Shown piece by piece: positions 26,601-34,438 of a stretch of DNA of 64,000 bases (the first letter of the stretch is position 1; the number at the start of each line of letters is the position of its first letter). The notes beneath the pieces were generated by a model. It searched no databases. It was not told the DNA's origin and worked only from the letters and a program-made list of their open reading frames with translations. The DNA lies in assembly GCA_019694805.1 (NCBI GenBank), contig JAIBBG010000012.1, forward strand, positions 1-64,000. The letters run 5' to 3'. Both the position numbers and the translations under genes were made by a program. Origin of the DNA: Flavobacteriales bacterium. Lineage in GTDB: Bacteria > Bacteroidota > Bacteroidia > Flavobacteriales_D > Sanyastnellaceae.

Positions 26601-27273
26601 CCAATGATATCACACCCGTGGCAATGACCCCTGCGGTGGTTGTTTTGTATTTTTTGAAATAGTAAACGTAACAAATGGCAGGAATAGCAAGGAGGTTCAA
26701 CAAGTGAACACCAATGGAAAGTCCGATCAGGTATGAAATAAGCACCAGCCAGCGCAAATCACCGGTTTCATCTACTACGCTTTCCCACTTGAGGATTGCC
26801 CAGAATACGACGGCAATGAGGAGTGATGACATGGCATAAACCTCACCTTCAACAGCAGAAAACCAGAATGTATCGCTGAATGTGAAAACCAAAGATCCAA
26901 TAATGCCGCTACCAAGTACTGCCCACATTTTTCCAGAGGAATTGATACCACCGGATAAGTCTGCAATTTTTTTTGCGAAGTGGGTGATAGTCCAGAATAA
27001 GAATAATATCGTAAAGCTGGATGCAAGTCCGGACAACATGTTAATCATGTATGGTACTTGTGATGGATCTCCGGCCACAGCTGCAAACAATCTTGCAATC
27101 AACATGAACAGCGGTGCCCCAGGAGGGTGACCAACTTCAAGTTTGTCTGCGGATGCAATGAACTCTCCACAGTCCCAAAATGGCATGGTGGGTTCCAGTG
27201 TGAGTACATAAACTACCGTTGCAATGGCCCAAATGACCCAGCCGGTGATGATGTTTAACCTGTTAAAATTCAT
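23650..27273 (-). CDS. DUF2723/TMEM260-like membrane glycosyltransferase
   Basis: A 1207-residue protein with a dozen or more membrane helices in the N-terminal two thirds and a soluble helical C-terminal region with TPR-like pairs (QLITENKLDSAKNVLNKSLEV). The first periplasmic loop has the conserved TLEPTMPFWDCGEFI and VGHPPGAPLFML motifs of the DUF2723 family. The human member TMEM260 is a protein O-mannosyltransferase, so a GT-C type transfer of mannose or another sugar from a lipid donor to secreted proteins is likely; Bacteroidota are known for O-glycosylation of periplasmic proteins. Residues around GDNDTFPLWYAQEVEG are also typical of the family. The start at 27273 is chosen because conservation begins there; in-frame codons reach 27426 but look non-coding. 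Confidence 0.85.
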   Translation of the reverse strand: MNFNRLNIITGWVIWAIATVVYVLTLEPTMPFWDCGEFIASADKLEVGHPPGAPLFMLIARLFAAVAGDPSQVPYMINMLSGLASSFTILFLFWTITHFAKKIADLSGGINSSGKMWAVLGSGIIGSLVFTFSDTFWFSAVEGEVYAMSSLLIAVVFWAILKWESVVDETGDLRWLVLISYLIGLSIGVHLLNLLAIPAICYVYYFKKYKTTTAGVIATGVISLAILGLVQKGVIIYLVSLAGWFERVFINELGMPFNSGVTVYVILVISAIAFGLWFTRKKGAVMLNTLILGISMAIIGYTSFATIIIRSQANPPMDENNPENLFALLSYLNREQYGDRPLLFGQYFNTPQDMEQPYKDGADVWVKSYSVRTNDSKDKLVISCRTPFEAEQYIKDHADAKLILVEEYVESGEKKGSIPNYDRRFMGFFPRMHSSQANHLTPYKEWSNYQDWNTPRGKEKVTNLEDAIAENEAVLNYYTQKQSMPNGYQDKTPQQVIRDLERLYSKAVPSGSEEFRFFTSYQLGWMYWRYFMWNFAGRQNDKQGHGDFVEGNWLSGVNMIDEKRLGNRDHLTEYELKNPGYNKYYFLPLILGIIGLIFQLLVHKKDFSVVAMLFILTGAAVIIYLNQPPMEPRERDYTSVGSFYAFAIWVGLGVYALYYAAQNITVKNLGTLAAMTLGGSIVIYAVESAVGGDSALGLSLVFMSIVSLIAFAVMLGIKMFVQGDGIMKGLAPTALAFVAPFLMCSYNWDDHSRAKRETGLAMAVNYLESLAPNAIIFTNGDNDTFPLWYAQEVEGIRTDVRIVNLSLLNTDWYIDQMKRKAYLSDPVPFKMPEQKYRQGTRDVMFMDPYKETKTFMPLSDAMKVVLDDSKFVKNGKSNIAYLPSYKFSIKVDSSVVESYRPFLHEGDSLVNEISWSVLDGGGRPRGFITKANLAVLDLLNNMDWSRPVYFAVTTGGDAYMGLEPYFQLEGLAYRLTPIKHKKNDNPNLDGGIGTDLMYNNMMNKFKWGNMDTENIYMDENNRRMTTNLRLQFGHLAEQLITENKLDSAKNVLNKSLEVMPEKTVPYEQPQIMWQAVDMLYQAGDSAKAFELTKRMVELNNQEIEYYHSLDGKRQAVIARDVTMRAQINDRLAVMAREYMPNDPYVTELTTQVNGQLEEFQLPSYEEYLKQEKELERMKRAQDSLNKAQPQRVQPIELDGPKGIKPKG

Positions 27274-27478
27274 AGAGGTCTCGGAAAGTTTGAAATGCAA
27301 TGATGAACCGCGGGAATGGTTCTTCGCCATTCTTCCTGCAGTCAACAGCGGTGGCGAAGGTAATGTGTTCGGGCCAATCAATACACGTGTTTGGAATTCT
27401 TGGGAATGTGTTTTTACACAGCCCAATGTGTTTCTATACAGAAATTACGTGATTGAAAATCAGCGATGTAGGATCTGA

Positions 27479-28315
27479 TTACTTATTCGAATTCTTTTTG
27501 AGGAGTCTGACAACGAACGGCGGTAGAATCTCGTTGGCAATATTCACGGCCCTGTTGAACCATTTCATTTTGCCACTGTCCTGTCCTTCGCGATGTGCGA
27601 AGGTGGTGGTGATTCTTTGCCTTGTGGTGTTATCAATGTCCGTACGGCCGTTGGTGTAGTAGTACAATGCCAGTGATTTTCTGCTTCTATCTGGTGGACA
27701 AGTAAGTGGATCTGGGTGTCCGTGCCATGAGTTGTCAGTGGTAGAAAACATGGCGAGTGTGTTGAATAATGGCGCAATTCTAACGACGCGTTTGGACATG
27801 TCTTTTTCCCATAGTTCGAAATGTCCGCCATAGCTTTCTTCCCAGTTCTCATTCAGATAAACCAAAATGTTCAGCCTTCTGTCCAACTTCATTTTTTTGT
27901 GTTGGTGAAAATCAACATGGAGTTTGAGAAAACCACCTGGTTTGATCTGGTGAAAACCTCCGCCTTCGAAGTATGGATCGGGAATCAGGGTTTCTTTTAT
28001 CCCCGTGAGTTCCTGAAGGAATTCGAGAAAGGGTTGTGAATTCAGAAAGTGTGCAAATTCTTTGGTGTTTGGCCCAAATCGGTATTCTCCCTTGGTTGCA
28101 TATTTCTGCTCGTTAGGATTGTCATAAAAAACATCGACATCGGTCTTTTGAATATCTGGAAATTCTGCCAAAACCTTTCTGAGCATATCCGGATTGAAGA
28201 AGTCCTGAAATGCCATATTTGGAAAGGGTGCATTGGTCATGTATGTCTCCTTGAACTGTCGTGCAGTTGCGGCGAGGTCCTGATACTGATCTGATAAAAA
28301 GGGATTCTTGGACAT
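27479..28315 (-). CDS. 2OG-Fe(II) oxygenase family protein
   Basis: A 278-residue cytosolic protein with the double-stranded beta-helix of prolyl-hydroxylase-like dioxygenases. The iron triad is visible as HVDFH (H-x-D) and the distal His in SWHGHPDP, with the 2-oxoglutarate Arg in RSRKSLALYYY. PYFEGGGFHQIKPGGFLKLH resembles the conserved strand pair in this family. The C-terminus adds a short basic tail. The substrate is unknown; relatives act on proteins or on sugar or amino-acid moieties near surface-polysaccharide genes. It is a single gene with its own -7 element. Confidence 0.82.
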   Translation of the reverse strand: MSKNPFLSDQYQDLAATARQFKETYMTNAPFPNMAFQDFFNPDMLRKVLAEFPDIQKTDVDVFYDNPNEQKYATKGEYRFGPNTKEFAHFLNSQPFLEFLQELTGIKETLIPDPYFEGGGFHQIKPGGFLKLHVDFHQHKKMKLDRRLNILVYLNENWEESYGGHFELWEKDMSKRVVRIAPLFNTLAMFSTTDNSWHGHPDPLTCPPDRSRKSLALYYYTNGRTDIDNTTRQRITTTFAHREGQDSGKMKWFNRAVNIANEILPPFVVRLLKKNSNK

Positions 28316-28333
28316 AATGTTCTAAATGATCTA

Positions 28334-28341
28334 CAAACCTA
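28334..28341 (-). promoter_or_regulatory. -7 element TAGGTTTG for the 2OG oxygenase gene
   Basis: It matches TAnnTTTG exactly on the minus strand, 18 nt before the start. No TTG lies at the standard -33 distance. Confidence 0.45.
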
Positions 28342-28380
28342 AACGCATTTGCGTTTGATCCACTCTGATTTTTGACATGA

Positions 28381-28401
28381 AAAAGGGGCCGAAGCCCCTT
28401 T
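28381..28401 (-). terminator. Terminator with TTCG tetraloop after the PKD-repeat gene
   Basis: Read on the minus strand, AAAGGGGC and GCCCCTTT close a TTCG tetraloop and are followed by T residues. It lies 18 nt after the stop of the giant repeat gene. Confidence 0.85.
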
Positions 28402-28419
28402 ACATCTTGATATCAAGGA

Positions 28420-31400
28420 TTATTTGACGATTTCAATTCGTTGTACTGACGATTCATTTTCGCCTTGAATGCGCATTACATACAATCCTACAGGTAGATT
28501 TTCGAGATTAATCTGAGCAGGATTAGACCATGATTGAACATCCAATACAAGTTTACCGGTCATATCATAAAGTTCAATTTGCAATGTTTGATCATGTGAT
28601 GCTGCTACAACATTGATAATATGTTGTGCGGGATTTGGATAGATGGAGAATGTCAATGCTTCATGATCTTGAGTGCTTATGGCACACTCACTGTTCACAC
28701 CGAATACTACTTCAGCATTTACGTTTCCTGGTAGCAATTGCAATGTATTGATCAATTCTTCATTCAAGCCAATCTCTGCGGTGATTGTTTCCGCAGCAAT
28801 TGGGTTTGCTGCTTCCAGGTTCAATTGGTAGCAGCCGGTAGGTACACAAACATTGATGTTGGTCTCAAAACCTTCCGCAATTTCCATTGACCAGTTACCT
28901 ACGGTGAATCCTTCCATCAAGACAACGCAATTGATGGCATCTGCAAAATCATTGTTGTAGTCTCCAGTTACAGTGATAACTACTTCGGTTCCTGCGCAGC
29001 CCGTTTCCATATTTTGAACGGATACAGGCATACAGTATGTATCTGTACAAGTTGCAGTAGTCACTGTCAAGCATACTTCAAATACACCGTTTTGCTGATA
29101 CCAAACATTGCCTGAAATTCCGTCGCTTCCGGTTTCATTTCCATAAGTCCATTGGAAGGTAGCATTGCCAGTGTATTCTGAAGTATTTGTAAATTCAATG
29201 TGCCCGAGTGTATTCGTGATAACAGGAAGGAATGAGGCCATACAATTTGTTTGACCACAATCTTCCACAACGATGGTCGTGCACAATTCTACACCGTTAG
29301 GACAAGCAGGAGAGGTATAGAAAGCACATACGTTATAAGTGCCTGGTTGAGCATATGTATGTGTGAAGAAGTGGCCGCCGTTCACGGCGCCTGTTTCATC
29401 ACCGGGGAACCAAGTCACCGCTTCGCCTTCTACAAAACTTCCAATTTCAAAATTCATCACACCGCATTCGGCACCTGCTCCTGACCAAATTTCTTCTGGA
29501 CAAGATGGTGCGCTACAATCAACAAGAACGGTATACAACAATGTTGTACCGTCCGGGCACGCAGCGCTCGTATAAGTTGCAGACACCACATAAACGCCGT
29601 CATTCGTATAAGAATGATCAGCATTGATGCCTGAGTTTTCGGTGATCTCATCACCAAATTGCCAATTCACATCACCAGCATCAACACCTTGAACATGGAA
29701 AACGTATGAATTGCAATCAACTTGTTCCGCGGTGATGTAAGTCGGACAAGGATCTGTATTACATGCTTCTACGTAAATGGTTGTGCATAATTCTACGCCA
29801 TTCGGACACGCGGGCGAAGTATAGAATGCGCAAACATTATACAATCCAGGCTGAGCATAGGTGTGTGAGAAGAAATGGCCTGTGTTCACACTTCCGGTTT
29901 CATCACCTGGGAACCATGTTACAGCCTCACCTCCTACAAAACTTCCGATTTCAAAATTCATGACACCACAACCATCACCCACACCGCTCCATATGTATGA
30001 AGGACATGGTGAAACTTCCAAACAATCAATGTTGATCGTATAGTTCAAAGTTATTCCATCAGGACAGTTTGCACTGTAGAAAGTAGCGGTGACCACATAC
30101 ACTCCGTTTTCGAGATAGGTATGTTCTGCCCAAGCAGGACCAGCTGTTGTGTTGCCATCACCAAAATTCCAAAGAGCTTCTCCTAACTGTTCGTTACCGA
30201 TGTTGAATGAATAATGTCCGCATGATGAATTGAAACCATAAATGACAGAAGGACATTCTGAATTGCAATTGGCTACAACAATACTCTGACAGAGCTCAAC
30301 ACCTTGCGGACATGCCGGTGAAGTATAGAATGCGCAAACATTGTATGTACCTGGTTGTGCATAGGTGTGCGTAAAGAAATGACCGCCAACAACTGCACCC
30401 GTTTCATCACCAGGGAACCATGTTACTTGTTCACCTGCGATAAAGTTTCCGATTTCGAAATTCATGACCCCACAACCATCGCCCGCACCAGTCCAAATGA
30501 CAGATGGACATGAAACCGTCTGTATACAATCGATGGTGAGGGTGTATGATAGCGTTATTCCTTCTGGACAGTTTGCGCTGTGGAACGTGGCAGTGATGAC
30601 ATATACTCCATTTGACTCATAGAAGTGATCTACAAACACGGGACCTGAGGTAGTTGTTCCATCTCCGAAATCCCACGTTGCTTCACCTATCTGGCCATTG
30701 CCGATGTAAAATGAATACAACTCACAGCTATTTTCATTGACATTGATTTGAGTTGGGCATTCCAATGCGCATGATTCAACGACGATGGTCTCACAGAGTT
30801 CTACACCGTTCGGACACGCAGGTGATGTATAGAAAGCACAAACATTATAGGTGCCCGGGTTAGCGTAAGTGTGCGTGAAGAAGTGTCCACCAACGACAGC
30901 ACCGGTTTCATCTCCAGGGAACCAAGTCACCTCTTCGCCTTCAACATAACTTCCAATTTCGAAATTCATCACACCGCAAGATTCACCAGCGCCACTCCAG
31001 ATATCTGCCGGACATGGATCAGTATTGATACAATCAATATAAAGTGTAAAATTCAGTGTAATACCATTAGGACAACCTTGGCCATAGTAAGTGGCTGAGA
31101 CGACGTACAATCCATTTTCAGCATAGGTGTGTTGTGCCCATGGTGTTGAAGAAATAATTTCTCCATCACCAAAGTTCCATGTCACTTCACCGAGCTGGAA
31201 ATTATCAAGATTGAAGGAATATGTACCGCATTCCATAGGATTGCCGTACAGTACGCTCGGACATTCTGTTGGGCATGATTCAACCACAATGGTGGTACAC
31301 AATTCAACACCTTCTGGACAATTAGGTGAAGTATAAAAAGCGCAAACATTGTATGATCCAGGTTCAGCGTAGGTGTGTGAAAAGAAGTGTCCACCTACTA

Positions 31401-32994
31401 CAGCACCAGTTTCATCACCAGGGAACCATGTTACTTGTTCTCCTTCGATGAAACTTCCGATTTCAAAATTCATCACGCCACAACTGTTGCCAGCACCACT
31501 CCAAATTTCCGTTGGACATGGAATCACCACGATACAATCTACAACAATAGTTTGACTCACTGTTGTTCCGCCTGGGCAGTTTGGACCAAAGTAAGTTGCC
31601 GTTACAACATATTCACCATTTTCAAGATAAACATGCTCAGCCCAAGGCAGCCCGTTTGATGTGTTGCCATCACCAAAGTTCCAGGCTACTTCTCCCAGTT
31701 GTTCATTGCCAACATTGAAAGTATAGAATCCGCAAATTGAAGAATAAGCAAAAAGTTGAGTTGGACACTCATTATTGCACGATTCTACAACAATGGTTTC
31801 ACAGAGTTCAACACCATCAGGGCAAGTAGGTGAAGTATAATATGCACAAACATTGTACGAGCCTGGTGAGGCATAAGTATGTGTGAATGCATGTCCGCCA
31901 ATAACAGCGCCTGATTCATCACCTGGATACCAAGTTACTGATTCGCCTTCTACGAAGCTGCCAATTTCGAAGTTCATGACTCCGCAAGCATCACCAGCTC
32001 CACTCCAGATTTCATCTGGACAACTTGAAACTGGCCCTAAACACATGGTGAGGTTCCATGGAAGTCCTTGCCATAATTCGTCTTCTGTAAAAAGGGTTGT
32101 GTTTGGAGAGGTGATACTTATATACTCTATTTGTTGAGCAGCTTGCTCCATCAGACTATAGTCAAATTGAACTGTATAGCAGCCTTCTGGTATACAAAAC
32201 TGTTGAATGCCAACATTTGGAATTTGCATGAGGTCAATTCCATTGAAGTAGACTTGTTGAAATTCATTCCAAAAGCTGAACACGGCGAAGTTTGCATAGT
32301 CTGCTTCGCAACAAGTTGCTATTTCAACTGTTACAGGATAAGTACCAACTGCACATTCAACTTGTTGAAATTCTATATTGATGTATTCGCAGTACTCTGA
32401 GGTACAAATCAGCTGTTCACCTGCATAAGTTGACATCGTCAAACAAACCAAATGCTGACCACTTGATGTGAATGTATGATTGAATGTTTCATTCTGATTT
32501 GTGATAACCTCATTGCCTACTGACCATGTATAGACAGTATTTTCAGCTCCTCCTGTACTGGTGTTGGTAAATTCTACGGAACCATTTTCACCGATATTGG
32601 ATTCGAAAGATGCATTGCAATCAAGCATTTCAGCAGGTAACAATTGACCACTTTGATAATAATAAATCACAGCGATGCACGTGGTATCGAAACAATCCAA
32701 ATTGCCCTCTCCCCATGTAAAGCAAATCACAGCACCATTCAGGCCAATATTATTCAGTTGATTTGAGCTTAAATGTCCAACAGTATTGTAACTGTTGATT
32801 TCACTTCCGCCACTGGTTGTAAATGTCCAATGAGGTGTGCCGCCGAATGTTTCAAAATATGGATAGAGTGGAGTGAAGTTCATGCCACCTGAGCCATCTG
32901 ATTCCCAGGTGAAAGAAGAGCACGATTGGCTATCAGATTGAAGGCTCGTCAACAACAAAATGAAGATGAGAAGGCTTTGTACAGTTGTTTTCAT
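28420..32994 (-). CDS. Giant secreted PKD-repeat protein with T9SS sorting domain
   Basis: The 1524-residue precursor starts with a signal peptide (MKTTVQSLLIFILLLTSLQS). After about 300 residues of Ig-like sequence come six copies of a module (CPxxIWSGAG...CGVMNFEIGSF...VTWFPGDETG...CAFYTSPACPNG) alternating with five copies of a PKD-like module (W-FGDGNT...HTY-ENGVYVVTATF...CP-G). The unit is 168 residues. A further PKD domain and a prealbumin-like segment precede the C-terminal sorting domain (FSIYPNPAQHIINVVAAS to the end). Conserved cysteines in every module suggest disulfides. It is expected to be exported by T9SS and to act as a surface adhesin or fibre; the ligand is unknown. The ATG at 32994 gives the signal peptide; an earlier in-frame start at 33057 is unlikely. 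Confidence 0.88.
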   Translation of the reverse strand: MKTTVQSLLIFILLLTSLQSDSQSCSSFTWESDGSGGMNFTPLYPYFETFGGTPHWTFTTSGGSEINSYNTVGHLSSNQLNNIGLNGAVICFTWGEGNLDCFDTTCIAVIYYYQSGQLLPAEMLDCNASFESNIGENGSVEFTNTSTGGAENTVYTWSVGNEVITNQNETFNHTFTSSGQHLVCLTMSTYAGEQLICTSEYCEYINIEFQQVECAVGTYPVTVEIATCCEADYANFAVFSFWNEFQQVYFNGIDLMQIPNVGIQQFCIPEGCYTVQFDYSLMEQAAQQIEYISITSPNTTLFTEDELWQGLPWNLTMCLGPVSSCPDEIWSGAGDACGVMNFEIGSFVEGESVTWYPGDESGAVIGGHAFTHTYASPGSYNVCAYYTSPTCPDGVELCETIVVESCNNECPTQLFAYSSICGFYTFNVGNEQLGEVAWNFGDGNTSNGLPWAEHVYLENGEYVVTATYFGPNCPGGTTVSQTIVVDCIVVIPCPTEIWSGAGNSCGVMNFEIGSFIEGEQVTWFPGDETGAVVGGHFFSHTYAEPGSYNVCAFYTSPNCPEGVELCTTIVVESCPTECPSVLYGNPMECGTYSFNLDNFQLGEVTWNFGDGEIISSTPWAQHTYAENGLYVVSATYYGQGCPNGITLNFTLYIDCINTDPCPADIWSGAGESCGVMNFEIGSYVEGEEVTWFPGDETGAVVGGHFFTHTYANPGTYNVCAFYTSPACPNGVELCETIVVESCALECPTQINVNENSCELYSFYIGNGQIGEATWDFGDGTTTSGPVFVDHFYESNGVYVITATFHSANCPEGITLSYTLTIDCIQTVSCPSVIWTGAGDGCGVMNFEIGNFIAGEQVTWFPGDETGAVVGGHFFTHTYAQPGTYNVCAFYTSPACPQGVELCQSIVVANCNSECPSVIYGFNSSCGHYSFNIGNEQLGEALWNFGDGNTTAGPAWAEHTYLENGVYVVTATFYSANCPDGITLNYTINIDCLEVSPCPSYIWSGVGDGCGVMNFEIGSFVGGEAVTWFPGDETGSVNTGHFFSHTYAQPGLYNVCAFYTSPACPNGVELCTTIYVEACNTDPCPTYITAEQVDCNSYVFHVQGVDAGDVNWQFGDEITENSGINADHSYTNDGVYVVSATYTSAACPDGTTLLYTVLVDCSAPSCPEEIWSGAGAECGVMNFEIGSFVEGEAVTWFPGDETGAVNGGHFFTHTYAQPGTYNVCAFYTSPACPNGVELCTTIVVEDCGQTNCMASFLPVITNTLGHIEFTNTSEYTGNATFQWTYGNETGSDGISGNVWYQQNGVFEVCLTVTTATCTDTYCMPVSVQNMETGCAGTEVVITVTGDYNNDFADAINCVVLMEGFTVGNWSMEIAEGFETNINVCVPTGCYQLNLEAANPIAAETITAEIGLNEELINTLQLLPGNVNAEVVFGVNSECAISTQDHEALTFSIYPNPAQHIINVVAASHDQTLQIELYDMTGKLVLDVQSWSNPAQINLENLPVGLYVMRIQGENESSVQRIEIVK
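29257..32022 (-). repeat. Tandem 504-nt coding repeats
   Basis: Five and a half copies of a 504-nt unit inside the PKD gene. The VMNFE codons recur from 29455 to 31977 with five equal steps averaging exactly 504 nt, so all copies keep the frame. Similarity is visible at DNA level as well as in protein. The copies probably arose by duplication and are subject to recombination and copy-number change. Confidence 0.85.
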
Positions 32995-33059
32995 TTGATT
33001 TTGGAAAGTTCTAAAGAAAGACTTGAAGTCTACATTTTGGTTGCATGGTTGGCCCAATT

Positions 33060-33587
33060 TCAGACGAATCTCGGATCAGTTTCCATCACATGTCCGCATT
33101 TTTTGCAGGTTCTGAAGTCTTCAGACGCATAAAAGTCGCGAAATCTGGGTAAGAAATCTTTTTCTACATCATGCAAAACGAATCTGTATTCGTGAAGCAT
33201 ATTGTTGCATTTTTCGCAATACCACTGGAGCCCGTCTTCCAAATGACGGTCGGCGCGAACACATTCTATAACCAGTCCGACAGTGTTGGGGCCACGACGT
33301 GGTTGGTGAGGAACATTGGCCGGTAACAAAAACATTTCACCTTCTCGAATTGGGATATCCACTGCTTTGCCATCTTCCTGAATTCCAACTTCTATATCAC
33401 CTTCAATCTGATAAAACCATTCCTCTGTTTGATTGAAATGGTAATCTTTGCGTGCATTTGGTCCCCCAACAATCATCACGATATAATCGCCGGATTCTTT
33501 GTAGAGGTTCTTGTTGCCAACCGGAGGCTTCAATAAATCACGGTTTTCTTCGATCCACTGTTTCAAATTGAATGGTCTGCGAATCAT
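33060..33587 (-). CDS. nbaC: 3-hydroxyanthranilate 3,4-dioxygenase
   Basis: Opens the ring of 3-hydroxyanthranilate on the kynurenine route to quinolinate and NAD. Its 175 residues align with the bacterial enzyme almost without gaps: iron ligands His50, Glu56 and His94, substrate-binding Arg46 and Arg98, and the C-terminal rubredoxin-like metal site Cys124, Cys127, Cys161, Cys164. The ATG at 33587 (MIRRPFNLKQWI) is the conserved start; codons upstream are not. It lies 73 nt downstream of the GGGP synthase gene and could share its transcript. Kynurenine 3-monooxygenase of the same pathway is encoded at 50.4 kb; kynureninase and quinolinate phosphoribosyltransferase are not in the window. Confidence 0.94.
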   Translation of the reverse strand: MIRRPFNLKQWIEENRDLLKPPVGNKNLYKESGDYIVMIVGGPNARKDYHFNQTEEWFYQIEGDIEVGIQEDGKAVDIPIREGEMFLLPANVPHQPRRGPNTVGLVIECVRADRHLEDGLQWYCEKCNNMLHEYRFVLHDVEKDFLPRFRDFYASEDFRTCKKCGHVMETDPRFV

Positions 33588-33660
33588 AAATGATGTTTTG
33601 ATTTTATCAGACAAATTTGGTGAGGTTTTGCTCAGATGCAAACACCATTGAGTAAGATCA

Positions 33661-34401
33661 TCACAATTGCACCCTGGATTGAGCCAATGCAAAAAGTAGT
33701 TCGGGCTCATCTTCGAACGCTGTGCCCACAACAATCATGTCGGCCCCAGCAGCAAATATGGCCCTGGCCTGATCTTCATTTCGAATACCGCCGCCCACAA
33801 TCAACGGGAGGTTCACAGTGCGGCTCACCTGATGAACCATTTCAGTATCCACTGGCCTTTCTGCACCACTGCCACCATCGAGATACATACATTTTAAACC
33901 GAGATATTCACCAGCGAGTGCTGTGGTAGCAGCAATTTCAGGTTTGTTCCAGGGTATAGGAAAAGTTTGGGAGATATATGAGGCAGTAGTTGGTTTGCCG
34001 CAATCGACAAGCATATAGCCGGTTGAAATGACTTCGAGGTTTGTACGTTTAAGTTGCGGAGCAGCGATGACATGTTGGCCTATGAGCAATTCAGGATTGC
34101 GCCCTGATATCAACGACAAAAAGAGAATGGCGTCAGCTTGGTTGTTGATTTGTGAAGGACTTCCCGGAAAAAGTATGATTGGCACCTTGATGTTTTTCCT
34201 GATCGCTTCCATCACACGATTGAAATGATCCGTCGTGAGCAAACTACCGCCAACAAGGACATAATCAGTGCGACTTTCATGAATCAATGACGACAACCGT
34301 TGAACATCCTCGAGATTCGAGATCTTATCTGGATCTATCAACACCGACAATGCCTTACGACCTTCAGATTTTAGGTATTGCAACTCGCCGAGGATACTCA
34401 T
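33661..34401 (-). CDS. Geranylgeranylglyceryl phosphate synthase family (PcrB/GGGPS)
   Basis: A TIM-barrel prenyltransferase that joins a polyprenyl diphosphate to glycerol-1-phosphate, giving an ether lipid precursor. Diagnostic stretches are SVLIDPDK at the start, DYVLVGGSL, PIILFPGSPSQI, YLDGGSGAERPV, LIVGGGIRNEDQA and DMIVVGTAFE, which bind phosphate and glycerol phosphate. It belongs to the group found in Bacteroidota, whose members make geranylgeranylglyceryl phosphate in vitro with no assigned physiological role. Its 246 residues are normal for the family. A -7 element lies 5 nt before the ATG, suggesting a leaderless message. Confidence 0.92.
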   Translation of the reverse strand: MSILGELQYLKSEGRKALSVLIDPDKISNLEDVQRLSSLIHESRTDYVLVGGSLLTTDHFNRVMEAIRKNIKVPIILFPGSPSQINNQADAILFLSLISGRNPELLIGQHVIAAPQLKRTNLEVISTGYMLVDCGKPTTASYISQTFPIPWNKPEIAATTALAGEYLGLKCMYLDGGSGAERPVDTEMVHQVSRTVNLPLIVGGGIRNEDQARAIFAAGADMIVVGTAFEDEPELLFALAQSRVQL

Positions 34402-34406
34402 GATGA

Positions 34407-34414
34407 CAAATGTA
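34407..34414 (-). promoter_or_regulatory. -7 element TACATTTG for the GGGPS gene
   Basis: It matches TAnnTTTG exactly on the minus strand, 5 nt before the ATG. A TTG lies 16 nt further upstream (34433-34431), one base short of the usual spacing. Confidence 0.5.
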
Positions 34415-34438
34415 ATCGATCCGGTTTCTTCAACCTGA

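Noticed and set aside
27274..27426. N-terminal extension of the DUF2723 protein
   Set aside because: The in-frame codons before ATG 27273 give no signal peptide or conserved sequence, and the family starts at MNFNRLNIITGWV.
29257..32022. CRISPR-like or transposon repeat array
   Set aside because: The repeats are 504 nt long, in frame, and code for protein modules; there are no short direct repeats with spacers.
33588..33734. Extension of 3-hydroxyanthranilate dioxygenase overlapping the GGGPS gene
   Set aside because: The known enzyme begins at the equivalent of MIRRPFNLKQW, and the extra codons overlap the 3' end of the neighbouring gene.
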